A DNA stretch of 64,000 nucleotides from an uncultured Spirochaetales bacterium (GTDB taxonomy: Bacteria; Spirochaetota; Spirochaetia; Sphaerochaetales; Sphaerochaetaceae): assembly GCA_944393005.1 (NCBI GenBank), contig CALXYO010000004.1, positions 62,001 to 126,000 on the forward strand, written 5' to 3'. The stretch's first letter is position 1. Every line of letters begins with the position of its first letter. The translations under genes and the position numbers were made by a program. A model generated the notes under the pieces. The model had not been told where the DNA came from and searched no databases. It saw nothing but the letters and a program-made list of their open reading frames with translations. Of the stretch, positions 44,474 through 54,300 are shown piece by piece.

Positions 44474-45435
44474 AGCTTCAGTATGCTTTTCATGTATGAG
44501 ATGTATTTCTGTCTGTAACTTTCCGGCTCGATTATCCTCACAGCACTGCCGCACTGGAAGAGATGCATCATCAGTTCGATTGAGTTTTCAGCCTTGAAGG
44601 TGCAGAAAAGAGATCCGTCAGTCTCACTATGAAACTCGATATCGGTGTGTATGATATCGGAGAATGAGTTCATCGCCGATTTCTCCTTCAGCCCAAGCTT
44701 CAGGGGAATCATGTCGACGGCATCATAGGACGCCTCATTTTCTCTCGTCATCCTGAAGGGTTTCAGGTTATCAGGAATCGTATATGTCTCATCAAGCAGG
44801 ACTGCTTTTGTTATCTTCGTTATGTCCAGTGTTATGATTTCCTTCGTATGGCGGAGTCTTCCCGTGACCGTGATGGGCTTCCTGTCCTGATTCTCTTCTT
44901 CCCTGAAGCCGATGAAGTATGGGGCAAGTTCTATTTCCTCCTCGCCGTCCACAGTTGTGGAAAGGCGGACAATGCGGCCGGTGACCCAGGCGTCGATAAG
45001 CACTTCGAAAATAGCGTTGTATTTATAGTTGAGGTTTTTGTTCTTCTGTATCTCCTGGTCGATCCTGTCAGCGACCTGAAGTATGTTGTCACTGACTTTC
45101 GGTGCATAGGAGCGCATGTTCATTGCAATCTTTCTCAGTCCGCTTGCGAGGTGCGGCGACTGCAGCCCGGCATTTGAGGCAAGGATTTCTGCACTCATGT
45201 TGAATGCGATTCCTTCGTAAATGGAGAGGGCTATGTTCTCATCCTCATCTTCTTTCTGTCTTATTTTTATGAGGTTATTGTCTTCATATATGTCGATGTG
45301 CTTTGAGAGATCCTCGACATAACGGGAGATGGTCGAGCGGTGCACACCGAGGCGCCGTGCGATCTCCGCCCTTCTGAGTCCTTCGGGATGTGATCTTAAA
45401 AGCAGTTCAAGCTGTGCTACGCGTTCTCCCTTCAT
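44461..45435 (-). CDS. HTH-WYL domain transcriptional regulator
   Basis: A 324-residue regulator. Residues 5-50 form a winged helix (LLLRSHPEGLRRAEIARRLG and HRSTISRYVEDL). A WYL-type sensor domain with its C-terminal extension fills the rest, with RIIEPESYRQKYISYM near the end, the usual WCX-like segment. WYL proteins bind nucleic acids or nucleotides and often regulate stress, DNA damage or defence genes. The ATG at 45435 has AGGAGG seven bases upstream; an in-frame start 30 bases earlier has none. No target is evident; it is separate from the AbiE pair by the slyX gene. Confidence 0.85.
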   Translation of the reverse strand: MKGERVAQLELLLRSHPEGLRRAEIARRLGVHRSTISRYVEDLSKHIDIYEDNNLIKIRQKEDEDENIALSIYEGIAFNMSAEILASNAGLQSPHLASGLRKIAMNMRSYAPKVSDNILQVADRIDQEIQKNKNLNYKYNAIFEVLIDAWVTGRIVRLSTTVDGEEEIELAPYFIGFREEENQDRKPITVTGRLRHTKEIITLDITKITKAVLLDETYTIPDNLKPFRMTRENEASYDAVDMIPLKLGLKEKSAMNSFSDIIHTDIEFHSETDGSLFCTFKAENSIELMMHLFQCGSAVRIIEPESYRQKYISYMKSILKLYEF

Positions 45436-45547
45436 AATTTCCTCCTGCTGTCCTTTTTTCTGCAACGACCTGCAACAAAATTATAACATATTATGAAAGC
45501 TTCACAACATAATTGTTGCCTCTCTCTCCGATGAAGCGGTAGAATTC

Positions 45548-45757
45548 ATGACTATGAACGAAGAAATCGAGAAACTTGAAATAAAGATAAGCTACCTTGA
45601 GGCCGGAATCGCCGAGCTCAATGATGTTGTCATCCAGCAGCAGAAAACAATAGACAGCCTCAGCTACTCGCTTGAGAAGATGCAGGAGAAGCTTCAGAGT
45701 CTGATCGAAGAGGTTGGTACACCGAACAGGCCTAACAGACGTCCGCCTCATTATTGA
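45548..45757 (+). CDS. slyX: SlyX-family small coiled-coil protein
   Basis: A 69-residue protein made almost entirely of a coiled coil (EEIEKLEIKISYLEAGIAEL and then QQQKTIDSLSYSLEKMQ), ending in the family's characteristic PPHY. The function of SlyX is unknown. Two ATGs are possible, 45548 and 45554; neither has a Shine-Dalgarno sequence. A promoter-like TTGCCT / TAGAAT pair (18-bp spacer, -10 at 45540-45545) would start transcription close to the second ATG, so translation may be leaderless from 45554. It lies just before the AbiE operator region. Confidence 0.85.
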   Translation: MTMNEEIEKLEIKISYLEAGIAELNDVVIQQQKTIDSLSYSLEKMQEKLQSLIEEVGTPNRPNRRPPHY

Positions 45758-45759
45758 TG

Positions 45760-45812
45760 TTGACAACAGTTTTAACTGTTTTTAGTATAGTAAGTATGAA
45801 AAATTCATACTT
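45760..45812 (+). promoter_or_regulatory. AbiE promoter with two inverted repeats
   Basis: TTGACA at 45760-45765 has a -10-like TAGTAT 17 bp downstream. AACAGTT-TT-AACTGTT (45765-45780) lies between them, and the perfect 9-3-9 repeat AAGTATGAA/TTCATACTT (45792-45812) follows. AbiEi antitoxins are known to repress their own promoters by binding paired inverted repeats, and this layout fits. Confidence 0.7.
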
Positions 45813-45824
45813 TCAGGACTGAAA

Positions 45825-46424
45825 ATGGGAATTTTGACATCAAGGCAATTGGTTGAACGCATAGGTAAGGAATACAGTTCCCCAAAGGCAAAGATCACAC
45901 AGATGCTGAAGCAGGGACAGATTTATCATCTGAGAAGGGGATGGTATGCCGATTCTCTTTCAACTTCTGCTGAAATCGTGGCAATGGCTCTGGTTCCCAT
46001 GTCTTATATTTCCCTCCAGAGTGCCCTGCGTCATTATGGTATGATCCCTGATGCTGTCATGAACTACACTCTTGCCAGTCCGTGCGTGGAACGTAAGGTT
46101 GTGTATACCAATGACTTTGGTTCATTTCTCTATTATCCGGTGCCCTTAGCAGCTGCAGGACAGGGGCTCTTGATTGAAAAGCTTGAAGACGGGATGTTTT
46201 TCATTGCAAGCAGGGAAAAGGCCCTTATGGATCTGGTATACCGGGTGAAAGGAATCACAACAGTCAATGATATGATTCTCTTCCTTCTTGAGGATATGAG
46301 GATGGAGGAAGAAGAGCTGGCTTCCGTTGACATTTCTTTCATAGAGAGCACCGCTCATTTGTATGCCCGGGAGAAGGAATATCTTCTGGCCTCGGCATTG
46401 AAGAAAATAAGGAGAAGAAATTGA
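45825..46424 (+). CDS. abiEi: AbiEi-type antitoxin
   Basis: A 199-residue antitoxin of the type IV AbiE toxin-antitoxin and abortive-infection system. The N-terminal winged helix (LTSRQLVERIGKEY, then HLRRGWYADS) is the DNA-binding part. The middle has the family's YISLQSALRHYGMIPDAV and REKALMDLVYRV stretches. It would repress the operon and counter the toxin. Its stop overlaps the TTG start of the toxin gene, the usual coupling in AbiE operons. Confidence 0.9.
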   Translation: MGILTSRQLVERIGKEYSSPKAKITQMLKQGQIYHLRRGWYADSLSTSAEIVAMALVPMSYISLQSALRHYGMIPDAVMNYTLASPCVERKVVYTNDFGSFLYYPVPLAAAGQGLLIEKLEDGMFFIASREKALMDLVYRVKGITTVNDMILFLLEDMRMEEEELASVDISFIESTAHLYAREKEYLLASALKKIRRRN

Positions 46425-47296
46425 ACAGTTATATTTCTGAATGGATTGCCATTCGATATGGAAAGGATCTGAGTGTCAATGAGATGGAGAATGCCTTCAC
46501 GGAAACAGTCCAGAGTGTTATTCTTCAGGCATTATCCTCTTCTTCTTCTTTCTTCAGAAAAGCGGCATTTTACGGAGGGACATGCCTTCGCTTCTGTTAT
46601 GGGATGGAGCGTTTCAGTGAGGATCTTGATTTCTCCCTGAAAGTGCCGGACATTTCTTTTGATCTGGAAAGTTTTTTTCCTCAGATAAAAAAGAATCTTT
46701 CTCTGTATGGCCTTGATATGGAAGTGGAGATGAGAAAGAAGAAGGCTTTCTCACAGGTACAGTCTGCATTCGTAAAGGGAAATACTCTTGTCAATTTTGT
46801 CAATGTATTCTCAATTGAACCTCCTGTATCAGGGATTGCTGTGAACAGAAAACTGACAGTCAAGTTTGAAATTGATACAGATCCTCCTTGCGATGCCACT
46901 TATGAAGAAAGAGCAGTGAACTCTTTTCTGTATCCATTCAGTGTGCTCTGCTATGATCTTCCATCACAGTTTGCCGGAAAAATAGATGCGGTTCTGATGA
47001 GAAACTGGAAAAACAGGGTTAAAGGACGCGATTTCTTTGATTATCTTTGGTTCCTGCATCATGGCGTTCATGTCAACACCTCAAATCTTAAGGCACGGCT
47101 GAAACAGCATAGCGGAAAAGACTGGAGTGAAGCTGATATCCGCTCCGGTCTTCATGAGCGTTTTGCCCTTGTGGATTTTTCTGCGGCAGTTGAAGATGTA
47201 TCACCATTTGTTTCAGGTCTGGCTCTGGAGAGTATCCGTTCATGGTCAGGAAGTCTGTTCTCCATGATGACTGATCAGTATCTTGTATTCTCCTGA
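46421..47296 (+). CDS. abiEii: AbiEii-type nucleotidyltransferase toxin
   Basis: A 291-residue nucleotidyltransferase of the AbiEii/DUF1814 family. The catalytic core is FYGGTCLRFCYGMERFSEDLD (near 50-70), containing the G-G-T and D-x-D motifs, and KGRDFFDYLWFL near 205 is motif III/IV. Homologues inactivate translation by adding nucleotides to tRNA acceptor ends. Translation begins at a TTG (46421) with AAGGAG seven bases upstream; no ATG fits. The gene is complete and intact, so the pair should be functional against phage. Confidence 0.9.
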   Translation: MNSYISEWIAIRYGKDLSVNEMENAFTETVQSVILQALSSSSSFFRKAAFYGGTCLRFCYGMERFSEDLDFSLKVPDISFDLESFFPQIKKNLSLYGLDMEVEMRKKKAFSQVQSAFVKGNTLVNFVNVFSIEPPVSGIAVNRKLTVKFEIDTDPPCDATYEERAVNSFLYPFSVLCYDLPSQFAGKIDAVLMRNWKNRVKGRDFFDYLWFLHHGVHVNTSNLKARLKQHSGKDWSEADIRSGLHERFALVDFSAAVEDVSPFVSGLALESIRSWSGSLFSMMTDQYLVFS

Positions 47297-47304
47297 AAAC
47301 AGTA

Positions 47305-47324
47305 CAGAGCCGTTTCCGGCTCTG
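47305..47324. terminator. Terminator between abiEii and the thioesterase gene
   Basis: CAGAGCC and GGCTCTG form a 7-bp stem with loop GTTTCC; an outer ACAG/CTGT pair can extend it. It lies between two convergent genes. Confidence 0.6.
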
Positions 47325-47329
47325 CTGTC

Positions 47330-48154
47330 TTACTTTCTCAGAAGCATGTCTTCTCTTTTCTTCCACTTTATCCAGGCTTCAAAGACCTTGGTCTGGGCAC
47401 CGCTTTCCTCTGTGCGGAAGAAGTCATACCACAGTCCCGGCTCGTCTTTTGACAGTTCATTGCCGTCTTCTGCCCTGACGACAACACTGAGATTGTCATG
47501 CCGGTAGCACTGCTTGATCCAGCGCACATCGACAAGAGACGGCTTATATGCGTCGCGGAAGTCATTGGGAAGGGCTTCAAGACACCATGTGATGTAAGAC
47601 AGGTTGTTCACATGCTTGTTGAGATCCGTATCAAGATAATGAATATGCGGAATGTATCTTGAGAGCACGCACTGTGCATTTTTCTCTTCATCAAGCAGAG
47701 GAGGCAGCTTGCTTTCACCCTGTTCCTCCTTCGGCGGGGTTTTGAGTTTCGTGCTGATCTCAGCAGCTCTCAGAGGACGTCCTGTTGTGAAGTCTATGAT
47801 GGCCCATTTTGTCTCGCAGGAGAAAAGTTTTTCTCCCTTTTCATCCGCAGCCTCGACGTGACGCGGGCAGTTGAACCCGGTGGAGTCAAGCGGCCATGTG
47901 ATAACCTCAACCGCTTCCGGCCATATGCCGTACCTGCAGATTTCCATCCTGCTTCTGGCAATGACCCAGGTCTTGTTTTCTTTCTGCAGGTCATATATGC
48001 CGAACTGGCGGTAGTGCGCATGCAGGCCTGCCGCCTCCTGGACAAGATTCTCATAGGTGAGGAGTCTTGTCTGTGAGTAGCCGTCAACATCATTGCAGGT
48101 AAGGTTGTAATGAAGGACGGCCTTGTTGTTCTCAAGTATCTCAAAGTTGCTCAT
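47330..48154 (-). CDS. Acyl-ACP thioesterase
   Basis: A 274-residue double-hotdog thioesterase of the FatA/FatB-like family that releases fatty acids from acyl carrier protein. The first hotdog has LLTYENLVQEAAGLHAHY and VIARSRMEICRYGIWPE. The second carries the active-site segment HIHYLDTDLNKHVNNLSYI, with the conserved Asp/Asn-x-His-x-Asn-Asn arrangement, and VRWIKQCY. Start: the ATG at 48154 with GGGGAA upstream is preferred; it overlaps the end of rsmD by 14 bases, so the two are coupled. Confidence 0.88.
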   Translation of the reverse strand: MSNFEILENNKAVLHYNLTCNDVDGYSQTRLLTYENLVQEAAGLHAHYRQFGIYDLQKENKTWVIARSRMEICRYGIWPEAVEVITWPLDSTGFNCPRHVEAADEKGEKLFSCETKWAIIDFTTGRPLRAAEISTKLKTPPKEEQGESKLPPLLDEEKNAQCVLSRYIPHIHYLDTDLNKHVNNLSYITWCLEALPNDFRDAYKPSLVDVRWIKQCYRHDNLSVVVRAEDGNELSKDEPGLWYDFFRTEESGAQTKVFEAWIKWKKREDMLLRK

Positions 48155-48704
48155 CGGTTCTGTTTTCCCCATCATTCTTATAGAAACGGAGGATTGATCT
48201 TCCGTACTTTCTCCTGTCACACAGTGTCAGTGACTCTATCCTGTCAGGCCAGGATGAATCCTCTTCCTCAGGGAAGTGGATTATGAAAAGGCCGTCATCT
48301 TCAAGAAGTCCGTTCCTGCTCACTTTCTCTGCCAGCTTTATCTTCTCTTCCATCCTGAACGGGGGGTCGGCATAAATGATGCCGTACTTTCTTGCGCATG
48401 ATGCAAGATAGCGGTTCACATCCATGATGAAAAGATGTTTCTCTTCCTTCACGAAGCTTAGGTTCTTCTCGATTGTCTCTTTCTTGCCTCTGTCCATTTC
48501 CACAAGGTGGACCGGACTTGCTCCTCTGCTGGCCGCTTCAATGGCGACACAGCCGGAACCTGAGAAGAGATCGAGGAACGATGTGCCGTAAAGAGGGCCG
48601 AGGATTGAGAAAAGACTTTCCCTCATCCTGTCCATTGCCGGCCTTATTATTCCCGGAGGACATATTATGTTGCGTCTGCAGTACTGACCGCCTGTGATTC
48701 TCAT
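48141..48704 (-). CDS. rsmD: 16S rRNA (guanine966-N2)-methyltransferase
   Basis: A 187-residue RsmD-family enzyme that methylates G966 of 16S rRNA. The N-terminal MRITGGQYCRRNI resembles the usual 'MRIIaG..rgR.l'. Motif I is FLDLFSGSGCVAIEAASRGA and motif IV is IIYADPPFRME. Length is standard. It follows recG by 22 bases, but TATATT lies exactly seven bases before its ATG and no Shine-Dalgarno sequence is seen, so it may also have its own leaderless transcript. Confidence 0.93.
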   Translation of the reverse strand: MRITGGQYCRRNIICPPGIIRPAMDRMRESLFSILGPLYGTSFLDLFSGSGCVAIEAASRGASPVHLVEMDRGKKETIEKNLSFVKEEKHLFIMDVNRYLASCARKYGIIYADPPFRMEEKIKLAEKVSRNGLLEDDGLFIIHFPEEEDSSWPDRIESLTLCDRRKYGRSILRFYKNDGENRTDEQL

Positions 48705-48726
48705 AGCACTTAATATAAAGAAGTTT

Positions 48727-50766
48727 TCAGCTTACGGCTACTTGCGTATCGCCAATAATCCTCAGCATTGAGTTTTCCTCGCTTATCAGGCCGGGATCCG
48801 ATGCAAGGAGCCCAGCAGCATCTTCTCTGGCCTGTGCCATCAGCTCGACATCATTTACAAGGGAAGCGACTTTGAGACGCAGGAAGCCTGACTGCCTGCT
48901 GCCTGTGAATTCACCCGGTCCCCTGATCTTCAGATCTGTCTCGGCAATCTGGAAGCCGTCGTTTGTCTGTCTCATGACTTTCAGTCTTGCGACCGCTTCC
49001 TCAGTGAGCTTTCCGTAGTAGACGAGGAAGCAGTAGCTCTGCAGACTGCTGCGCCCGACACGGCCGCGAAGCTGGTGCAGGGCCGCAAGGCCGAAGCGTT
49101 CGGCATGCTCAATCACCATACAGGTCGCATCAGGAATGTCTATGCCGACTTCCACGACTGAGGTAGAGACAAGATACATTATTTTCCTTTCCCTGAATTC
49201 ATCCAGTATTTCAATCTTCTCCTCCTCGCTGAGACGGGAGTGGATGAGGCGGGAAGGTACATCCGGATACTTTGTCCTGAGGAACGAATACATTGTGGTG
49301 ACATCCTTCAGATCGCTGTCCCCCTCATCGTCAATACGCGGGTAAACGAAGTATGCCTGATGTCCTCTCTGGAATTCGACACCGATGGCCTGGTACATCC
49401 TCTCTCTGTTCTTCTCGTCAACTATATGCGTGATTACAGGTTTTCTGCCCTGCGGTTTTGTGTATATGGTGGAGATGTCCATTGAGCCGTAGACGGTGAG
49501 AGCGAGTGTGCGGGGAATCGGGGTTGCGCTCATCATGAGGATGCTGGCCTTTTTCCCTTTTTCTGAAAGCGCGTCTCTCTGTTCGACACCGAAACGGTGT
49601 TGTTCGTCTATGATGACGTACTGCAGATTCCTGAAGGCCACATCCTTTGAGAACAGGGCATGGGTGCCGATCACAAGATCTATGTCGCCGCGCTTAAGCG
49701 CATCAAGAAGGTATCCTCGTTCCTTTTTCTTTATGTCTCCGGTGAGGAAGGCAACGTTGACTCCTGTACCGCTGAGAAGCTCAGCTGCTCCTTCCGCATG
49801 CTGGCGGGCAAGCAGCTCGGTCGGTGCCATGAAGGCTGTCTGTCCGCCTTTTGCGATCACATGGAGCGCCGAGAGCCATGCGACAAGGGTCTTGCCGCTT
49901 CCCACATCACCCTGAAGGAGACGGTTCATACCGCCTCTGTCGAGGTCGCATCTTATTTCATCAAGACATTTTTCCTGGTCTTCCGTCAGCTTGAACGGCA
50001 GTTTGGCAAGAAGCTGTTTTTCCAGTGTGCTTACAGTGCTTTTCCTGATCTTTCCTCCTTCTTTCCTGCTTTTCCTCAGGAGACTGAGCTCAAGATAGAA
50101 AAGTTCGCTGTAGGCAATCGTCTTTCTCGCCATCTCAAGACTTGCAATGTTGCGGGGATGATGCATCTGTCTTATGGCTTCGTCAGTGTGCATCAGATGA
50201 TGCTTTTCGATGATGGAAGAGGGAAGCTCATCATCAAACTTTATGTATTTCACGCCCAGTATGCTGTCGACAGCTTTTCTCACAGTACGCTGTGTCAGGG
50301 ATCCTGAAAGGGGGTAGATGGGCAGTATCTTTCCCACTCCGACGACTTCTTCGCTGCCCAGCGTGAAGGAAGAGGTGCTGAAAGATCCTTTCATCCTGGT
50401 GACATTCGCGTTTATGAACCAGCTGGAGCCGACGGGATATGCATTCTCCATGAAGGAACGCCCGAAACAGTGGATGTACAGCGTCCTGCCGGAATTCAGA
50501 TCCTTCGCACTCAGCTTAAGCACACGGTTCTTCTTTGAATCGAAGTAATGGCTGTGCTCTGTTATCGTGACGGCTGTGTTGATTGTGCCGCCTTCTTCGC
50601 TGATATCATTCAGGCTCCTCATGACGCTTCTGTCATCATAGGAGCGCGGGAAAAGCGTTATGAGATCACTTGCTTTCTCCACACCGAGGGCGGCAAAGTC
50701 AGAAGCTGTGACCTTGCCGATTCCTTTTATTTTCGTTATGGGGTAGGAAAGCTCGTGGACATACAT
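48727..50766 (-). CDS. recG: ATP-dependent DNA helicase RecG
   Basis: A 679-residue branch-migrating helicase that acts on stalled forks and Holliday junctions. The N-terminal wedge domain holds an OB fold (residues 50-150). Walker A is LLQGDVGSGKT near 290 and the DExx box is IIDEQHRFGV near 388. MSATPIPRTLALT, VSTSVVEVGIDIPDA and QLRGRVGRSS are motifs III, V and VI. The length is near that of E. coli RecG (693). The start is beside the stop of yggT, implying coupling within a yggT-recG-rsmD-thioesterase unit downstream of dnaE. Confidence 0.96.
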   Translation of the reverse strand: MYVHELSYPITKIKGIGKVTASDFAALGVEKASDLITLFPRSYDDRSVMRSLNDISEEGGTINTAVTITEHSHYFDSKKNRVLKLSAKDLNSGRTLYIHCFGRSFMENAYPVGSSWFINANVTRMKGSFSTSSFTLGSEEVVGVGKILPIYPLSGSLTQRTVRKAVDSILGVKYIKFDDELPSSIIEKHHLMHTDEAIRQMHHPRNIASLEMARKTIAYSELFYLELSLLRKSRKEGGKIRKSTVSTLEKQLLAKLPFKLTEDQEKCLDEIRCDLDRGGMNRLLQGDVGSGKTLVAWLSALHVIAKGGQTAFMAPTELLARQHAEGAAELLSGTGVNVAFLTGDIKKKERGYLLDALKRGDIDLVIGTHALFSKDVAFRNLQYVIIDEQHRFGVEQRDALSEKGKKASILMMSATPIPRTLALTVYGSMDISTIYTKPQGRKPVITHIVDEKNRERMYQAIGVEFQRGHQAYFVYPRIDDEGDSDLKDVTTMYSFLRTKYPDVPSRLIHSRLSEEEKIEILDEFRERKIMYLVSTSVVEVGIDIPDATCMVIEHAERFGLAALHQLRGRVGRSSLQSYCFLVYYGKLTEEAVARLKVMRQTNDGFQIAETDLKIRGPGEFTGSRQSGFLRLKVASLVNDVELMAQAREDAAGLLASDPGLISEENSMLRIIGDTQVAVS

Positions 50767-50767
50767 C

Positions 50768-51349
50768 TCAGAACGGTATCCTCAGCGAGAGATTCATGAG
50801 CAGCGCTATGACATAGCGGCAGGCGAAGTAGGCCAGCACTGCGATGATGAGTGCTATGACGGCAAGCGTGCTTTCCTTCACTATGCGGCGAGGGAAAAAG
50901 AGGGCCTGCACTTTTCTTATGAGGCTTTCCGTGATCATGCTCATTCTTGAGAATCCAGGGTTGTGGGTCAGCGTTCCGATGAGTCTTATCACGAGCATGA
51001 TGATGAGGATCATGAGGAAAAGCTGAAGACCGTATGACCAGAATGCATTGAGAAGCACCATCAGCACCAGTGAAAGCCTGAGTGTGCCGAAGGATGCGAA
51101 TATCGTGAGCAGCGACTGTGCCACCGAAAGCACTGCAATCGCGAAAAGCGGCGAGAAATCTATATAGCCGATGACGAATTTCCTTGAGCGGAAAAGGTTG
51201 AGATACGGATCGATTATTTTTGAGAAATACCATGTAAGGCTTCCTTCTCTCGGATACGGAGAGAACCAGCTCAGGATTATCCTGAGCCAGATGAGGAAGG
51301 AATAGAGGCTTATTAGGCGCGCCAGAAAGGCTGCTATCTGATAGATCAT
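50768..51349 (-). CDS. yggT: YggT-family membrane protein
   Basis: A 193-residue membrane protein with two YGGT repeats. The first has LYSFLIWLRIILSWFSPY and IDPYLNLFR; the second is a shorter, more divergent pair of helices near residues 100-190. Four to six transmembrane segments are predicted from hydrophobicity. The family is linked to cell-division or osmotic functions in other bacteria but has no defined activity. AGGAG precedes the ATG. It lies between dnaE and recG on the same strand. Confidence 0.85.
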   Translation of the reverse strand: MIYQIAAFLARLISLYSFLIWLRIILSWFSPYPREGSLTWYFSKIIDPYLNLFRSRKFVIGYIDFSPLFAIAVLSVAQSLLTIFASFGTLRLSLVLMVLLNAFWSYGLQLFLMILIIMLVIRLIGTLTHNPGFSRMSMITESLIRKVQALFFPRRIVKESTLAVIALIIAVLAYFACRYVIALLMNLSLRIPF

Positions 51350-51359
51350 CTGTATTCTC

Positions 51360-54300
51360 CTATGCTATGTAGACATTCCTTATGACAGGGAAGGCTGCAA
51401 GATCCTTTCTGATCTCCTTGTAATAGGCGATGGAGAAACCTGACTTCACGTACTGGTCTTTCCTGTCATCCAGATAGATGTTCAGCGGAAGGCTTCCGCT
51501 GTGCTCGATCAGGAATGAGATCACTTCATTAAGATAATGGTCTCCCTCGCTGCCGGCAAGGAGTGCCGAGTCAAGCGCGAGTCCGATACTCCTGACAGCC
51601 TCGCTCGGAAGTTCCTTCGGGTCTACCGCGTTGCTTATTATGAACTGGAAACCTCCGCCATCACGGCGCTCGTCAAAGCGTCCCGTGAAACCGTATATAC
51701 CGTCATCCTGGATCTTTTCCCCGAGTTCCTGGAAGACTTTGGGGAATATCACGGCTTCGATGCTGCCCTGGTAGTTTGTGAGCACGAGGGAGGCCATGAG
51801 TGTGCCTTTTTTGGTCTTTATGACCCTGAGCGAGCTTACCTGACAGATGAGGTTCACATCCCTTTCCCTGGGAAGCTCATCCGGCTTTGAGATGTCCACC
51901 CATACACAGCGCTCTATGTCTTCCTTGTAGCTGTCCAGCGGATGCCCTGAGACATACCGCCCTATGAGTTCCTTCTCCATATCGAGCATCTCTCTCTTTG
52001 ACCATGGCTCTGCCGGACGGAAGACGAACTCGTCAAGCTGCACCTCATCGCCGAAGAGAGATATCTGGCCGTAGGCAGTTGTCTCCCTGCAGCCTTTGTC
52101 GTATGCGATTGCGGCATCAAGGTTTGCCATGAGGGTTGCCCTGTCTTCTCCCAGGCAGTCGAAGCAGCCAGCTTTTATGAGAGCTTCAAGTATGCGTGAG
52201 TTGACGATGCCGTCACTCTGGCGTGAGAGGAAATCCATGAAGGATTTGTATTTTCCGTTTTCCTCCCTTTCCTGCACTATGAGTTTTGTGATGTTCTCTC
52301 CGACTGTCTTTATTCCTGCAAGACCGTAGACGATGGCATTTCCGACGACATTGAAATGCATGTCCGAATCGTTGATGGATGGCGGCAGTATTCTGATGCC
52401 CATGTTGTCGGCAAGTGTGAGATAGTCCTTGAACTTGTCCGGATTCGTCATTTCATTCGTGAGGTTCGCAGCAAGGAATTCTGCCGGGTAGTTCGCCTTC
52501 AGGAAGGCTGTCTGGTATGCGACGATGGAATAGGCGACCGCATGTGACTTGTTGAAGCCGTACTGTGCGAATGGTTCAAGCATTTCGAATATTTCCTCGG
52601 CATGCTTCGCATCGCGTCCGAGTTTAACGGCACCGGCAACGAACTTGACCTTTTCCTCAGCAAGCTTCTCAACCTTTTTCTTACCCATGATACGGCGCAG
52701 GATATCGGCCTGTCCGAGAGAGTAACCCGCTATGATCTGGGCGACCTGCATGACCTGTTCCTGATATACGATGACACCGTAAGTGTTCTTGAGAACCGGT
52801 TCCAGTTCAGGATCCGCATATTCAATCGGCTGGAGACCGTTCTTGCAGCTTACGAAGCGGTCGATGTACTGCATCGGTCCCGGCCGGTAGAGAGCGTTCA
52901 ATGCGACAAGGTCTTCTATCGACTCCGGCTGTGCGTCACGCAGAACCTTCTGCATGCCCCCTGATTCAAACTGGAACACACACTCTGAGTCACCTCTCTT
53001 GAGCATGTCGAATGTAGGCTTGTCCTCCTCGTTGATTTTCGAAATGTCGAAGGAGGGATCCTTTTTGTGGATAAGGTCAACCGTATGTTTGATGAGCGTG
53101 AGGGTCTTGAGACCGAGGAAGTCCATCTTCACAAGGCCGCATTCCTCGATCTGGTCCATCGTGTACTGCGTTGCGATGCTGCGGGTCTTCGGATCGAAGG
53201 AGATCGGAACATAGTCGATGAGGTCCGTCTTGCCGATGACAACGCCTGCTGCATGCAATGAAGTATGACGGGCGCCTCCTTCCAGACGGCGTGCGGTGTC
53301 GAAAAGCTCCGCATACACACCTCCTCTGTCTATGATTTCCTGGAGTTTCGGTTCCTGGGCGATGGCTTTATCTATGGTCATCTTCGGTTCATCGGGGATG
53401 AATTTACATATTGCCGTGGACTCATCGAACGGAATGTCGAGGACACGGGCCACATCCTTTACGACCGCCTTTGCCTTCAGTGTTCCGAAAGTACAGATCT
53501 GTCCGACTCTGTCCTTGCCGTAATGTTCGGTCACATACTGTATGACTTCACCGCGGCGTTCGAAGCAGAAGTCTATGTCGAAATCCGGCATGGAGACTCT
53601 TTCCGGGTTGAGGAAGCGTTCGAAGAGAAGGTTGTATTTTATCGGATCCACGTCCGTGATGTCGACACAGTAGGCGACAAGGGATCCGGCACCAGAGCCT
53701 CTTCCCGGTCCTACCGGGATATCGTGGGTTTTTGCCCAGTAGATGTAGTCCCGCACGATGAGGAAGTAACCGTCGAAGTTCATCTTCAGGATGATGTCAA
53801 GTTCGTGATCAAGCCTTTCCCTGAGGGATGGTGTTATTTCACCGTAGCGTCTCACACAGCCTTCATTTGCAAGGTGTACGAGGTATTCCTTTGTATCCTT
53901 GAATCCTTCAGGTATCTCGTAGTCGGGAAGGAGCGGACCGGGGAACACGACATCAAGATTGCATCGGTCTGCGATGACTCTCGTGTTGTCCACCGCCTCG
54001 GGACAGTATGAGAAGATGCTGCGCATTTCCTCTTCGCTCTTGAAATAGAAGTTGTCATTCGGGAAGCGCATTCTCTTCTCGTCTCTCTTCTTGGCGTTGG
54101 TGCCTATGCACAGCAGTGTGTCATGTGCATTGGCGTCCTCCCTGTTTATGTAGTGGATGTCGTTCGTGCATACGAGTGGTATGTCAAGCTCCTTTGCGAG
54201 CTTTATGAGAAGGGGATTTGTCCTTTTCTGCTCCTCAAGACCGTGATCCTGCAGTTCTATATAGTATCTGTCGCCGAACAGGTTCTTGAACCATGAGGCT

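Noticed and set aside
53265..54011. 248-residue open frame antisense to dnaE
   Set aside because: It mirrors the codon structure of the well-supported dnaE gene, has no ribosome-binding site and no family features.
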